Shown here: in pieces, positions 1-6,723 of the stretch | Layout of the letters: every line of letters starts with the position of its first letter | How positions within the stretch are numbered: the stretch's first letter is position 1 | Assembly (NCBI GenBank): GCA_002372175.1 | Contig: DFIS01000007.1 | Span: forward strand, 1-64,000 | From: Solobacterium sp. UBA3691 | GTDB taxonomy: Bacteria; Bacillota_I; Bacilli_A; Erysipelotrichales; Erysipelotrichaceae | DNA length: 64,000 nt | Reading direction: 5' to 3' | Notes under the pieces: model-generated | The model's input: only the letters and a program-made list of their open reading frames with translations | Database searches by the model: none | Told to the model about the DNA's origin: nothing | Translations under genes and position numbers: made by a program

Positions 1-519
1 ATGTTTGAACGTACGGTAACGGTCTTCTCGTTCTCCAAGGGCATGGGTCTCAGCGGTCTGCGGGTAGGCTATATCGTTGCGGATGACAAGGTCATGGATA
101 CGATGTATGCCAATGCCGTAGCAGTGGTAGGTGCTGCATCTACCTCAGCGCAGAATACCGTATGCAAAGCTCTTGAGCATCCGGAGTTCATGAAGGTGTT
201 CGAGGAAGCCTATGCATACAGAAGAGTCAAGGCATACGAGATCCTGAACAGTATTCCCGGTGTAACATGCGCCATGCCGCAGTCCGGGTTCCTGTGCTGG
301 GTGAATGTCTCTGCGCTTGGTTCATCTTCCGAGATCGTCTCTTATCTTGTCAGGGAAGCACATGTGTCGGTCAATGACGGCATCAACTACGGTGCCGGCG
401 GTGAGGGACACCTGCGTATCGTGATCGGTGTATACAGAGATAACGATAAGGTAACGGATGCCCTGTACAGGATCAAAGATGCCCTGTGCAGGCTGGCGGA
501 AGAAAAAGGTATCGCATAA
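1..519 (+). CDS. Aminotransferase class I/II, C-terminal part (5' end outside window)
   Basis: This is the 3' part of a pyridoxal-phosphate-dependent fold-type I aminotransferase gene; the true start lies upstream of the window, so the ATG at base 1 is only an internal codon. The motif SFSKGMGLSGLRVGY near the left end carries the lysine that forms the Schiff base with PLP. The remainder is the small C-terminal domain, with the usual Arg for the substrate carboxylate in the LRIVIG segment. Substrate cannot be told from this part. The next gene, asnA, is convergent, so the two are not one operon although both may act on aspartate. Confidence 0.85.
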   Translation: MFERTVTVFSFSKGMGLSGLRVGYIVADDKVMDTMYANAVAVVGAASTSAQNTVCKALEHPEFMKVFEEAYAYRRVKAYEILNSIPGVTCAMPQSGFLCWVNVSALGSSSEIVSYLVREAHVSVNDGINYGAGGEGHLRIVIGVYRDNDKVTDALYRIKDALCRLAEEKGIA

Positions 520-520
520 G

Positions 521-543
521 AAAAGTCATGCGTGCGCATGACT
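521..543 (-). terminator. Intrinsic terminator of asnA
   Basis: A 9-bp perfect inverted repeat (AGTCATGCG at 524-532, CGCATGACT at 535-543) overlaps the asnA stop codon. Read on the minus strand it is followed by TTTTC, as expected for a factor-independent terminator. The plus strand has no T tract, so it serves asnA better than the aminotransferase. Confidence 0.6.
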
Positions 544-1552
544 AGAGAAGTCTGATATTCGTATCAGCGAGTTCTTCCAGCATCTCCTTTGGCCAGAGCG
601 AGGACTGTACTTCACCGATATGTGCTTTATTCAGCAGTAACATACATAATCTGGACTGTCCTATACCGCCGCCGATGGTGTAGGGCAGTTCTTTTTGAAT
701 GACCATCTGATGGTAGGGCATGGATAGTCTTTCTTCTTTTCCTGCCTGTTTACACTGTCTGACGATGGATTCCTCATCCACCCGGATACCCATGCTGGAG
801 AGCTCCAGAGACCTGTGCAGTGCAGGCAGCCAGAACAGCAGATCGCCGTTCAGATTCCAGTCGTCATAGTCGGGTGCTCTGCCATCGTGGGGCTTACCGC
901 TGTGTGATAGGGGCCAGCCGATCCGCTTGATGAATACGCACTGTTTCTCTTCGGTGATGCGGTCTTCCCGCTCCTTCGGTGAGAGTTCGGGATAGCGTTT
1001 TTCCAGTTCTTCGGAAGTGATGAAATATACATCATCAGCCAGGTGACATACCGCCTGCGGATATTTATACCAGACTTCATGTTCCATGTGCTTGAAGACC
1101 TTGAAAATGACACGTACAGTATCTTCCAGCATCTGTTCTGTGCGTTCTTCTTTCTGTATGATCTTCTCCCAGTCCCACTGGTCGACATAGATCGAATGTG
1201 TATTGTCCGGTATTTCATCCCTGCGTACCGCATTCATGTTCGTGTAGATGCCTTCATGCATGCCATAACCGTACTGCTTCAGGGCAAACCGCTTCCACTT
1301 GGCAAGTGACTGCACGATCTGTACCTCTTCGCCAGGCAGGGCAGGTGTATCAAAACTGACAGGACGCTCAATGCCGTTCAGGTCATCGTTGAGACCAGAG
1401 CTCTTTGTGACAAACAGAGGAGCACTGACCCGGGTAAGACCCATCTGTCTGCCGAATTCCTTCTGGAATGTATCACGTATATATTTAATGGCTTCCTGGG
1501 TGTCCTGTACACTCAGGGTAGGTTTGTATCCGGCTGGTATGAACAGTGTCAT
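542..1552 (-). CDS. asnA: Aspartate--ammonia ligase (AsnA)
   Basis: Ammonia-dependent asparagine synthetase, converting aspartate, ATP and ammonia to asparagine, AMP and PPi in the cytoplasm. The protein is 336 residues, close to the usual 330, and begins MTLFIPAGYKP. Family features include VSAPLFV, GLNDDLNGIERPV, the KWKR and YTNMNAVRRDE segments, VDQWDWE and the C-terminal GGGIGQSRL. The open frame extends 27 codons further upstream, but the ATG at 1552 is preceded by AAGGAGAT at good spacing and matches the family N-terminus. It diverges from a MerR regulator gene with a shared promoter region of about 110 bp. Confidence 0.95.
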   Translation of the reverse strand: MTLFIPAGYKPTLSVQDTQEAIKYIRDTFQKEFGRQMGLTRVSAPLFVTKSSGLNDDLNGIERPVSFDTPALPGEEVQIVQSLAKWKRFALKQYGYGMHEGIYTNMNAVRRDEIPDNTHSIYVDQWDWEKIIQKEERTEQMLEDTVRVIFKVFKHMEHEVWYKYPQAVCHLADDVYFITSEELEKRYPELSPKEREDRITEEKQCVFIKRIGWPLSHSGKPHDGRAPDYDDWNLNGDLLFWLPALHRSLELSSMGIRVDEESIVRQCKQAGKEERLSMPYHQMVIQKELPYTIGGGIGQSRLCMLLLNKAHIGEVQSSLWPKEMLEELADTNIRLL

Positions 1553-1577
1553 AACTGATCTCCTTGTGTATCTAATG

Positions 1578-1605
1578 ATTATACTGTATATCTCCGGCAG
1601 TGCAA
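1578..1605 (-). promoter_or_regulatory. asnA promoter
   Basis: On the minus strand TTGCAC (1605-1600) and a perfect TATAAT (1583-1578) are separated by 16 bp, about 25 bp upstream of the asnA start. Its -35 lies 8 bp from the -35 of the divergent MerR promoter, so a regulator bound there could affect both. Confidence 0.65.
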
Positions 1606-1613
1606 TGTTTTGT

Positions 1614-1644
1614 TTGACTTGGAGTGCGCTCAATATTGTACGAT
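1614..1644 (+). promoter_or_regulatory. MerR-type promoter with a 19-bp spacer
   Basis: TTGACT (1614-1619) and TACGAT (1639-1644) are spaced by 19 bp, the over-long spacing typical of promoters activated by MerR-family proteins. The spacer holds an imperfect inverted repeat, TTGGAGTGCGCTCAA (1619-1633), where MerR proteins normally bind. Transcription would start near 1651, just at the GGAGG of the regulator gene, giving a leader of only about 15 nt. The autoregulatory role is inferred. Confidence 0.55.
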
Positions 1645-1664
1645 GCTCATGGAGGCATCAGAAA

Positions 1665-2015
1665 ATGACAATTACGGAAGTAAGCGAAAAGTTCGGTATA
1701 TCCCCGGATACACTGAGATATTATGAGAAAGCAGGTCTGATCCCGCATGTCACAAGGTCGGCAGGAGGAGCCCGGGATTATCAGGAAAATGATCTGCAGT
1801 GGGTACAGCTGGCTGTATGTCTCAGGCGTGCAGGATTGCCGATCGAGGCGATCTCCCGCTATGTGGAGCTGAATCTGCAGGGAGAAGGAACTCTGGAAGA
1901 AAGAGTAGAACTGCTGAAGACGCAGAGAGAAGAACTGCAGAAACAGATCCGGGAGACGGAAGAAGCTCTGCAGCTGCTGGAAAAGAAGATCCGTAAATAC
2001 GAAGAAAGACTGTAA
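1665..2015 (+). CDS. MerR-family transcriptional regulator
   Basis: A 116-residue regulator. Residues 1-70 form the MerR winged helix-turn-helix (MTITEVSEKFGISPDTLRYYEKAGLI is the signature) and residues 75-116 form a dimerising coiled coil (LLKTQREELQKQIRETEEAL). There is no cysteine cluster for metal binding, so a small-molecule or redox signal of the AdhR/YhdM kind is more likely than a metal, but the ligand is unknown. The ATG at 1665 is chosen over longer in-frame starts because GGAGG lies at 1651 and the motif begins here. The gene diverges from asnA and is followed 68 bp later by a DUF4230 gene. Confidence 0.9.
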   Translation: MTITEVSEKFGISPDTLRYYEKAGLIPHVTRSAGGARDYQENDLQWVQLAVCLRRAGLPIEAISRYVELNLQGEGTLEERVELLKTQREELQKQIRETEEALQLLEKKIRKYEERL

Positions 2016-2054
2016 GATTACAGAACAGGTCATGTGTAACATGGCTTGTTTTTG

Positions 2055-2060
2055 TATAAT
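2055..2060 (+). promoter_or_regulatory. Probable -10 element for the DUF4230-esterase operon
   Basis: A perfect TATAAT lies 24 bp upstream of the DUF4230 start codon, with GGAGG at 2071. No good -35 is visible at 16-18 bp, so the promoter may be weak or activator dependent. Read-through from the MerR gene is also possible. Confidence 0.35.
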
Positions 2061-2083
2061 GAAATTAACAGGAGGTACTGCTG

Positions 2084-3106
2084 ATGAGTGAGAAGAAAGA
2101 CATCGTGGTAAACGCAAAAGCGGAGACTGTTAAAAACGAAAAGACAGACAAACAGGACGCATCTCTGGAAGCCCTGAAAAAGAAGAAAGCAGAGGCAGAC
2201 AAGGCAGCCGAGGAAGCACATCTGGCTAAAGAAGCAGAGAAAGCAGAGAAAGAGCGTCTGGCTAAGGAAGAAGCAGAGAGAAAAGCGAAAGAAGAGGCAG
2301 AAAAGGCGGCCGAGGAAGCCCGCAGAGCGGAGCAGAACAAGCAGCTGATGGCAGCCGGGGCAGCCGTAGCGGCAGCCGCTCTCGGCAGTGCCGGCAATGC
2401 CGTAAAGAGAAAAACAGGAGGTCTTTTCAAGGGACTCCTGATCGGTCTTGTGCTGGGACTTCTGCTTGGCGGCTTCGGCATGTGGTATGTCATGCGCGAT
2501 CCGCTGCCGGCAGTATCCGGCACCAATGATACCAGTGTAGTGGATGCCGATGTCGTGCTGGAGGACAACGGCTTTATCGGATATACAGCTGCTGACTTTG
2601 AGGATGCCGTCCTTGGGGCAGCCAGTGAACATCAGGAACTGATCGTCATGGAACAGCCGCTGTCGATCGAGACAAGCATTACCAAGGCGGGTCTTGGCAA
2701 CTGGGCAATCTTCTCCAAGGTACAGAATGTTACCTACTACGGTACAGGTGTATATACCGTAGATCTCAGTCATATCGATGCCAGACATATCGAAGTAGAT
2801 AATGATACCCGTACGGTGTATATCTCGATCCCGCATACGGTGCTGCAGTATATCAATCCCGATCTTGAAAGCACACAGTTTGAAGATCCTGAAAGAGGAC
2901 TGCTTGCCTTTGGTGACATTAAGCTGACACCGGAGGAACAGAACGAACTGGCCAAGAGCGTGGAAGCATCCATGCGTGAGAGACTGGACAGCGAAGATCT
3001 GTATGCGGCTGCTGATGAATTTGCCGTCATGAAGACATGGGAGATCTTCCAGCCGCTGGTGACAGCCGTATCACCGGAATACAAGGTAGAAATGGTCTTC
3101 GAGTAG
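2084..3106 (+). CDS. DUF4230 membrane protein with long charged N-terminal helix
   Basis: A 340-residue protein. Residues 1-85 are almost entirely Lys, Glu and Ala and should form one long charged helix or coiled coil in the cytoplasm. A membrane span follows at about 115-135 (LLIGLVLGLLLGGFGMWYVM). Residues 150-340 match the DUF4230 pattern: an initial helix ending in LIVMEQPL, then YYGTGVYTVDLSHID, and VYISIPHTVL. The domain should sit outside the membrane. Its function is not known. The start has GGAGG at 2071. The esterase gene begins 10 bp after the stop, so the two are probably co-transcribed. Confidence 0.75.
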   Translation: MSEKKDIVVNAKAETVKNEKTDKQDASLEALKKKKAEADKAAEEAHLAKEAEKAEKERLAKEEAERKAKEEAEKAAEEARRAEQNKQLMAAGAAVAAAALGSAGNAVKRKTGGLFKGLLIGLVLGLLLGGFGMWYVMRDPLPAVSGTNDTSVVDADVVLEDNGFIGYTAADFEDAVLGAASEHQELIVMEQPLSIETSITKAGLGNWAIFSKVQNVTYYGTGVYTVDLSHIDARHIEVDNDTRTVYISIPHTVLQYINPDLESTQFEDPERGLLAFGDIKLTPEEQNELAKSVEASMRERLDSEDLYAAADEFAVMKTWEIFQPLVTAVSPEYKVEMVFE

Positions 3107-3116
3107 AAGGTATACC

Positions 3117-4082
3117 ATGGTCAGTAAGGAAGCACAGGCAGTCATAGGCATGCTGTTTGAGGGCAAACGCAGAAAGAAAGCGATGCCCAAACCGGCAGAT
3201 CCAAGACTGGCCCTGATCGACAGTATCTACGCAGAACGTCATATGACAGATGAAAGAGGCAGGAACACACCGCTGCCGGAAAAGCTGACGCGCACCGATG
3301 ACAATGCTGACGGTGTCCTTGGTGAATGGCTGCACTACACCGGTGAAGACAGGCAGGAGGGCAAGGTGATCCTGTTTGTCCACGGCGGTGCCTTCAATAC
3401 CGGATCGGCAGTATCCCGGCGGAATCTGACCGCAAGACTTGTCCTGGCAAGCCGTATCGATTCCTTCTCGATCAACTACAGACTGTGTCCCGAATATAAG
3501 TATCCTGCTCATCTGGATGACTGTGTGACGGCATACCTCTGGCTTCTGAAGAAGGGATATGCACCGCAGAATATCTATTTCTTCGGCGAGAGCGCAGGCG
3601 CCAACCTCGTACTGAGCACGACCCTGTACCTGAAAGATCACTACTTCCCGGTACCCGGAGCCGTATGTGCCTTCTCACCATCAACCAATTACGACACGGG
3701 CTTTGCATCCCGCATCACGAGAGCCAACCGGGATCCGATGATCGGTGAGCTCTACGATGAAAAGGAAGAAACGGAAGCCCTGGCACAGTATCACCGCGGA
3801 GAATACCGCAGACTGAATCTCTACTGTACGGAAGAAGAAGGAAAGAGCCCGTACTGTTCACCGTGCTATGGTGACTATACGGGATTCCCGAGACTGATGA
3901 TCAATGTCGGCACCGAAGAGATGCTGTATGATGATGCTCAGGCAGTATACGCAAAGGCAAAGGAAGCAGGCGTGGATGTCACTCTGCGGGAGTGGGAAGG
4001 ACTCTTCCACGTATTCGTATTATTCGATATACCGGAAGCACGTATTGCCCTGCAGGAGATCGCAGACTTCTATAACAGATAA
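3117..4082 (+). CDS. Alpha/beta-hydrolase, HSL-type esterase
   Basis: A 321-residue cytoplasmic esterase of the hormone-sensitive-lipase group. The oxyanion-hole motif HGG is at 89-91, the nucleophile elbow GESAG at 157-161 (Ser159) and the catalytic His in GLFHVF at 298. The third triad position, usually Asp in a G-x-x-D-x-L context, reads GTEEMLYDDA here, so a Glu (267 or 268) may replace Asp. No signal peptide is visible. Natural substrates in this group are small acyl esters and cannot be specified. It lies 10 bp after the DUF4230 gene and ends at a strong terminator. Confidence 0.8.
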   Translation: MVSKEAQAVIGMLFEGKRRKKAMPKPADPRLALIDSIYAERHMTDERGRNTPLPEKLTRTDDNADGVLGEWLHYTGEDRQEGKVILFVHGGAFNTGSAVSRRNLTARLVLASRIDSFSINYRLCPEYKYPAHLDDCVTAYLWLLKKGYAPQNIYFFGESAGANLVLSTTLYLKDHYFPVPGAVCAFSPSTNYDTGFASRITRANRDPMIGELYDEKEETEALAQYHRGEYRRLNLYCTEEEGKSPYCSPCYGDYTGFPRLMINVGTEEMLYDDAQAVYAKAKEAGVDVTLREWEGLFHVFVLFDIPEARIALQEIADFYNR

Positions 4083-4084
4083 AG

Positions 4085-4136
4085 AAAAATGGAGTACAGG
4101 CTTAACTTAATGACGTTAGGCAAGTGCTCCATTTTT
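4085..4136. terminator. Bidirectional terminator between convergent genes
   Basis: AAAAATGGAGTAC (4085-4097) pairs with GTGCTCCATTTTT (4124-4136); the loop holds a second small stem (CTTAAC with GTTAGG). The A/T flanks make it work in both directions, ending the esterase gene on the right strand and the flavodoxin gene on the left strand. Confidence 0.8.
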
Positions 4137-4147
4137 GTTAACGGAAT

Positions 4148-4609
4148 CTACCAGTTCTTCAGATCTTCAGCAGTGGTATTGCCGCGGATAATACCGCCGT
4201 CTTTGATCACTGCAGAAGCACTGACAGACGGTTTAAGATCTTCGGCTGTCTTACCAAGTCCGCTGCCTCCGGAAGTCGCAAACAGAACGATCCTCTTGCC
4301 GGAGAAATCATGAGTTTCCAGGAAAGTCTGAACGATCCTCGGTGCTGTATACCACCAGATCGGGAAGCCGAGGTAGATCGTGTCAAAGGCGGTCATATCA
4401 GGGGCATCCTTGATCATGGCAGGACGGCAGGAAGGATCCTTCATCTCCAGCGTGCTGCGGGATTGTGTATCTCTCCAGTCAAGATCTGCAGCTGTGTAAG
4501 GAACCTCCGGCTTGATCTTATAGAGAACACCGCCAACGGCTTCGGCGAGTTTTGCGGCAGCACCGGCAGTAACACCGCCGGCAGAGAAGTAAGCAACTAA
4601 TGCAGACAT
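4148..4609 (-). CDS. Flavodoxin-like protein
   Basis: A 153-residue single-domain flavodoxin. The N-terminal strand and phosphate-binding loop read ALVAYFSAGGVTAG, and FPIWWYTAPRIVQTFLE is the region that normally stacks on the FMN ring and starts the next helix. IVLFATSGGSGLGKT follows. It is of the flavodoxin_4 type common in anaerobes, acting as a soluble FMN electron carrier or small reductase. AGAGGT lies before the ATG. It follows the Fe-S-flavoprotein-like gene by 14 bp and is probably its operon partner. Confidence 0.8.
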   Translation of the reverse strand: MSALVAYFSAGGVTAGAAAKLAEAVGGVLYKIKPEVPYTAADLDWRDTQSRSTLEMKDPSCRPAMIKDAPDMTAFDTIYLGFPIWWYTAPRIVQTFLETHDFSGKRIVLFATSGGSGLGKTAEDLKPSVSASAVIKDGGIIRGNTTAEDLKNW

Positions 4610-4623
4610 GATAATACCTCTTT

Positions 4624-5247
4624 CTATCGAATAAAGTTTGTGAATACTTGCGGTTCGTACTGAGGTTCGGAAACACCCGCTTCCTCGGCTGCTTTCTTAC
4701 ACTTTAACATATATGCGAGATTTTCGCCTAATGTCCGCATCGTCTGCCGTCCCTCAAGATCCTGCATTGCCTGTTCACGGTTATTGCCATGGATCTCATT
4801 CCAGTACTGGGATGTAACGATCGGCATATTGGATATACCGAAATACATGTTCAGTCTCTGATAGGCCGCGGTATTGCCTCCGCGGCGGCAGGAGACGATA
4901 GCAGCACCGGGTTTGCCTGTCCAGCATCCCGAAGCGCTGTAGAATAGACGGTCAAGGAATGATGTCAGCTGCCCGCAGATACCGCCGTAGTAGACAGGAC
5001 CGCCGACGATCATTGCGTCAAATTCATCACTGCGGGCATTCAGTTCGTTGACTTTATCATCGTTAAAGACACATCTGCCGGTCTTACCGCAGGTATTGCA
5101 TGCGATACAGCCTGGTGTGGGTCTGGTGCCGAGCCAGACAAGTTCAGTCTCAATCCCGTGTTTATGCAGAACCGATATCGTTTCCTCCATGGCAAGATCC
5201 GTACTTCCGTGCTGATGCGGACTGCCGTTGATCAGTAATACTTTCAT
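4624..5247 (-). CDS. NADPH-dependent FMN reductase / iron-sulfur flavoprotein-like
   Basis: A 207-residue flavodoxin-fold protein beginning KVLLINGSPHQHGST, the phosphate-binding loop of the NAD(P)H-dependent FMN reductase family. Cysteines at CIACNTCGKTGRC give a CxxCxxC...C pattern after the first helix-strand pair, like iron-sulfur flavoproteins that hold a 4Fe-4S cluster; the exact ligand set cannot be proved from sequence. VGGPVYYGGICGQLTSFLDR is the flavin-contact segment. GGAGGG precedes the start. It lies 14 bp before the small flavodoxin on the same strand, suggesting a two-gene redox operon. Confidence 0.75.
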   Translation of the reverse strand: MKVLLINGSPHQHGSTDLAMEETISVLHKHGIETELVWLGTRPTPGCIACNTCGKTGRCVFNDDKVNELNARSDEFDAMIVGGPVYYGGICGQLTSFLDRLFYSASGCWTGKPGAAIVSCRRGGNTAAYQRLNMYFGISNMPIVTSQYWNEIHGNNREQAMQDLEGRQTMRTLGENLAYMLKCKKAAEEAGVSEPQYEPQVFTNFIR

Positions 5248-5258
5248 TTGTATACCCT

Positions 5259-5283
5259 CCGATACAATTATGAACGATATCGG
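5259..5283. promoter_or_regulatory. Inverted repeat upstream of the flavoprotein operon
   Basis: CCGATA (5259-5264) and TATCGG (5278-5283) form a 6-bp inverted repeat around CATAAT (minus strand, about 5270), a plausible -10 for the flavoprotein gene at 5247. A repressor site overlapping the promoter is possible. The half-sites are short, so confidence is low. Confidence 0.25.
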
Positions 5284-5313
5284 TGATTTTGGAAAAGACT
5301 GTTTTCCGTAATA

Positions 5314-6540
5314 TCAGTTCTGCCGGTACTGTTCATCCAGCATCCGGTTTTCTTTTTTCCACGTGTAGTATTCATGCACGAGCGGTGTATACCCCAGTTT
5401 CTTCAGATGCTCGTAGGTGATCCGGTAGTTGCTTCGGGTATGCCTTCCGGTTGACAGATAACGCAGGTACATGACCATGTATCTGTCGATCCTCTGCAGG
5501 CCGTCCGTACAGCTGATGACCGGAAAGTAATAGCGTGTCCAGGTATATTCGCCGGTGCCGGATAGATCATAGAATTTGTTGTCAAAACTGCGGATCATGG
5601 AGACAGCTGCACGGTCATACGGTATCTTTTTCCGGCGGCGGTTACGGTACAGACGGTGTGCCCTCCGGTATATCTTCCCCTGCATCTTGCGTATCGCTGC
5701 TTCCGCAAGATCGATCTTCCCCAGCTGATAGCGGAAACCGAGAAACTCCCACGATTCACCCGGTGCAGATACGTGGTATTTCTTCATGTTCAGGGTCAGC
5801 TTCTTTTTGGCAAGCAGGCTGATGATCTTCTGCAGGTATGCCTGCATCTCTGAGGGATCATCAAAAAACACCAGCATGTCATCACTGTAGCGGAAGAACG
5901 GGATGCGGTCATTCTCTGCCATGCGGTCAAGATCCCGCAGATACAGGTTGGCGAAAAAGCCGGCAAGGGGCACACCGGCCATGGCACCGCGTTCTTCAGT
6001 GATCACTTCTCCATGCCGGATACAGCGGTTCTGCAGCAGAAGCGTGCACAGAAAGTCCAGCAGCGGCGGATCATCGCTGATCACATCCTGCAGGATCGTC
6101 ACCAGCTGTCCGGCATCGATCGAATTAAAGTAATCATGGATATCCAGCTTCAGTACATACTTCCGGTCAAGACCGGGTATACGCTGTATGCGGTCGAAAG
6201 CGGTCTTGGCGGTACGATTGCGGCGGAACGAGTAACAGCAGTCGGACAGCTGATCATCATACTTATACAGCCTGTACGCAAGCAGTTTAAGTACCCATGT
6301 CTCTTCTGCACTGTAGGAATAAACGATGCGTTTGCGTGATGATCCGAACCTGACGATCTCTTTCTTCTCCGGATAACCAAAACACATCGTATCCGTGATA
6401 TTCCGGTACCGCTGTTCCGCAATAAAAGTCTCCAGCTGTTTTAATTCTTTCTTTGTTAGCTGGTTTTTCTTTTTCTTCTCGCCAAGGAATTCCTGCCAGG
6501 CTTCCTTCACGGAAAGTGTATCAAGCAGCGTATTCATCAT
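5314..6540 (-). CDS. Reverse transcriptase, non-retron, lineage not assigned
   Basis: A 408-residue RNA-directed DNA polymerase. The fingers/palm motifs are in order: CYSFRRNRTAKTAF (102-115), KLDIHDYFNS with the first catalytic Asp at 133, AGVPLAGFFANLYLRDLD (188-205), FRYSDDMLVF with the YSDD box at 218-221, and WEFLGFRY at 264-271. A basic thumb-like region of about 130 residues ends the protein. There is no maturase X, HNH or fused effector domain, so it is not a normal group II intron enzyme, and the hallmark retron VTG and NAxxH motifs were not found. Its mRNA leader is a structured RNA (6549-6681). No Shine-Dalgarno precedes the tandem ATGATG start, where only a pyrimidine tract is present. 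A domesticated or defence RT is inferred. Confidence 0.85.
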   Translation of the reverse strand: MMNTLLDTLSVKEAWQEFLGEKKKKNQLTKKELKQLETFIAEQRYRNITDTMCFGYPEKKEIVRFGSSRKRIVYSYSAEETWVLKLLAYRLYKYDDQLSDCCYSFRRNRTAKTAFDRIQRIPGLDRKYVLKLDIHDYFNSIDAGQLVTILQDVISDDPPLLDFLCTLLLQNRCIRHGEVITEERGAMAGVPLAGFFANLYLRDLDRMAENDRIPFFRYSDDMLVFFDDPSEMQAYLQKIISLLAKKKLTLNMKKYHVSAPGESWEFLGFRYQLGKIDLAEAAIRKMQGKIYRRAHRLYRNRRRKKIPYDRAAVSMIRSFDNKFYDLSGTGEYTWTRYYFPVISCTDGLQRIDRYMVMYLRYLSTGRHTRSNYRITYEHLKKLGYTPLVHEYYTWKKENRMLDEQYRQN

Positions 6541-6548
6541 AAGAAAAG

Positions 6549-6681
6549 GGGAAAGAGAAAGGGCTTTGAAGTAAGCTGTGCTTACGATACAGGTATGTAC
6601 ATATTCCGACTGCCCGCAAAGTCATTTACAAGGAATATGCTGATACCGCCGCAGGCGCATGGATATGCTTTTCTCTTTCCC
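6549..6681 (-). ncRNA. Candidate RT-associated structured RNA bounded by a 14-bp inverted repeat
   Basis: The 153-bp gap upstream of the RT contains GGGAAAGAGAAAGG (6549-6562) and its complement CTTTTCTCTTTCCC (6668-6681), 13 Watson-Crick pairs and one G-U, enclosing 105 nt. Within this, on the RT strand, are a 9-bp stem (GCATATTCC with GGAATATGT) closing a 24-nt loop, a perfect hairpin GTAAGC-ACA-GCTTAC and a small GCC-TGC-GGC hairpin. The arrangement, a closed RNA immediately 5' of an RT gene with paired ends, recalls retron and DRT non-coding RNAs. Transcription from a promoter at 6694-6723 would start only a few nt before the first arm. Function as template or primer is inferred. Confidence 0.55.
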
Positions 6682-6693
6682 GTATATTCCAGG

Positions 6694-6723
6694 ATTACAG
6701 ATATTGATGTAATCGCTTGGAAA
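6694..6723 (-). promoter_or_regulatory. Candidate promoter for the RT RNA
   Basis: On the minus strand TTTCCA (6723-6718) and TGTAAT (6699-6694) are separated by 18 bp, predicting a start near 6686, about 5 nt before the left arm of the RNA element. The -10 overlaps the stop codon of the preceding gene. Both boxes deviate from consensus. Confidence 0.35.

Noticed and set aside
2030..2836. Minus-strand ORFs opposite the DUF4230 gene
   Set aside because: They arise from the repetitive Lys/Glu/Ala codons of the real gene; no start signal or family match.
5291..5307. Hairpin GGAAAA-GACTG-TTTTCC after the RT as a terminator
   Set aside because: No T tract follows it on the minus strand; not listed as a feature.
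6549..6681. DRT2-like endless ORF across the RT-associated RNA
   Set aside because: All three frames in the RNA sense contain stops (TAA, TGA, TAA). One antisense frame is open for the whole element, but 133 nt is short and not a multiple of three, so this is not evidence of a concatemer-coded protein.
5314..6681. Calling the locus a retron
   Set aside because: The RT lacks the expected VTG and NAxxH motifs and is longer than usual retron RTs; no msd-like long hairpin is evident. The paired ends alone are not enough.
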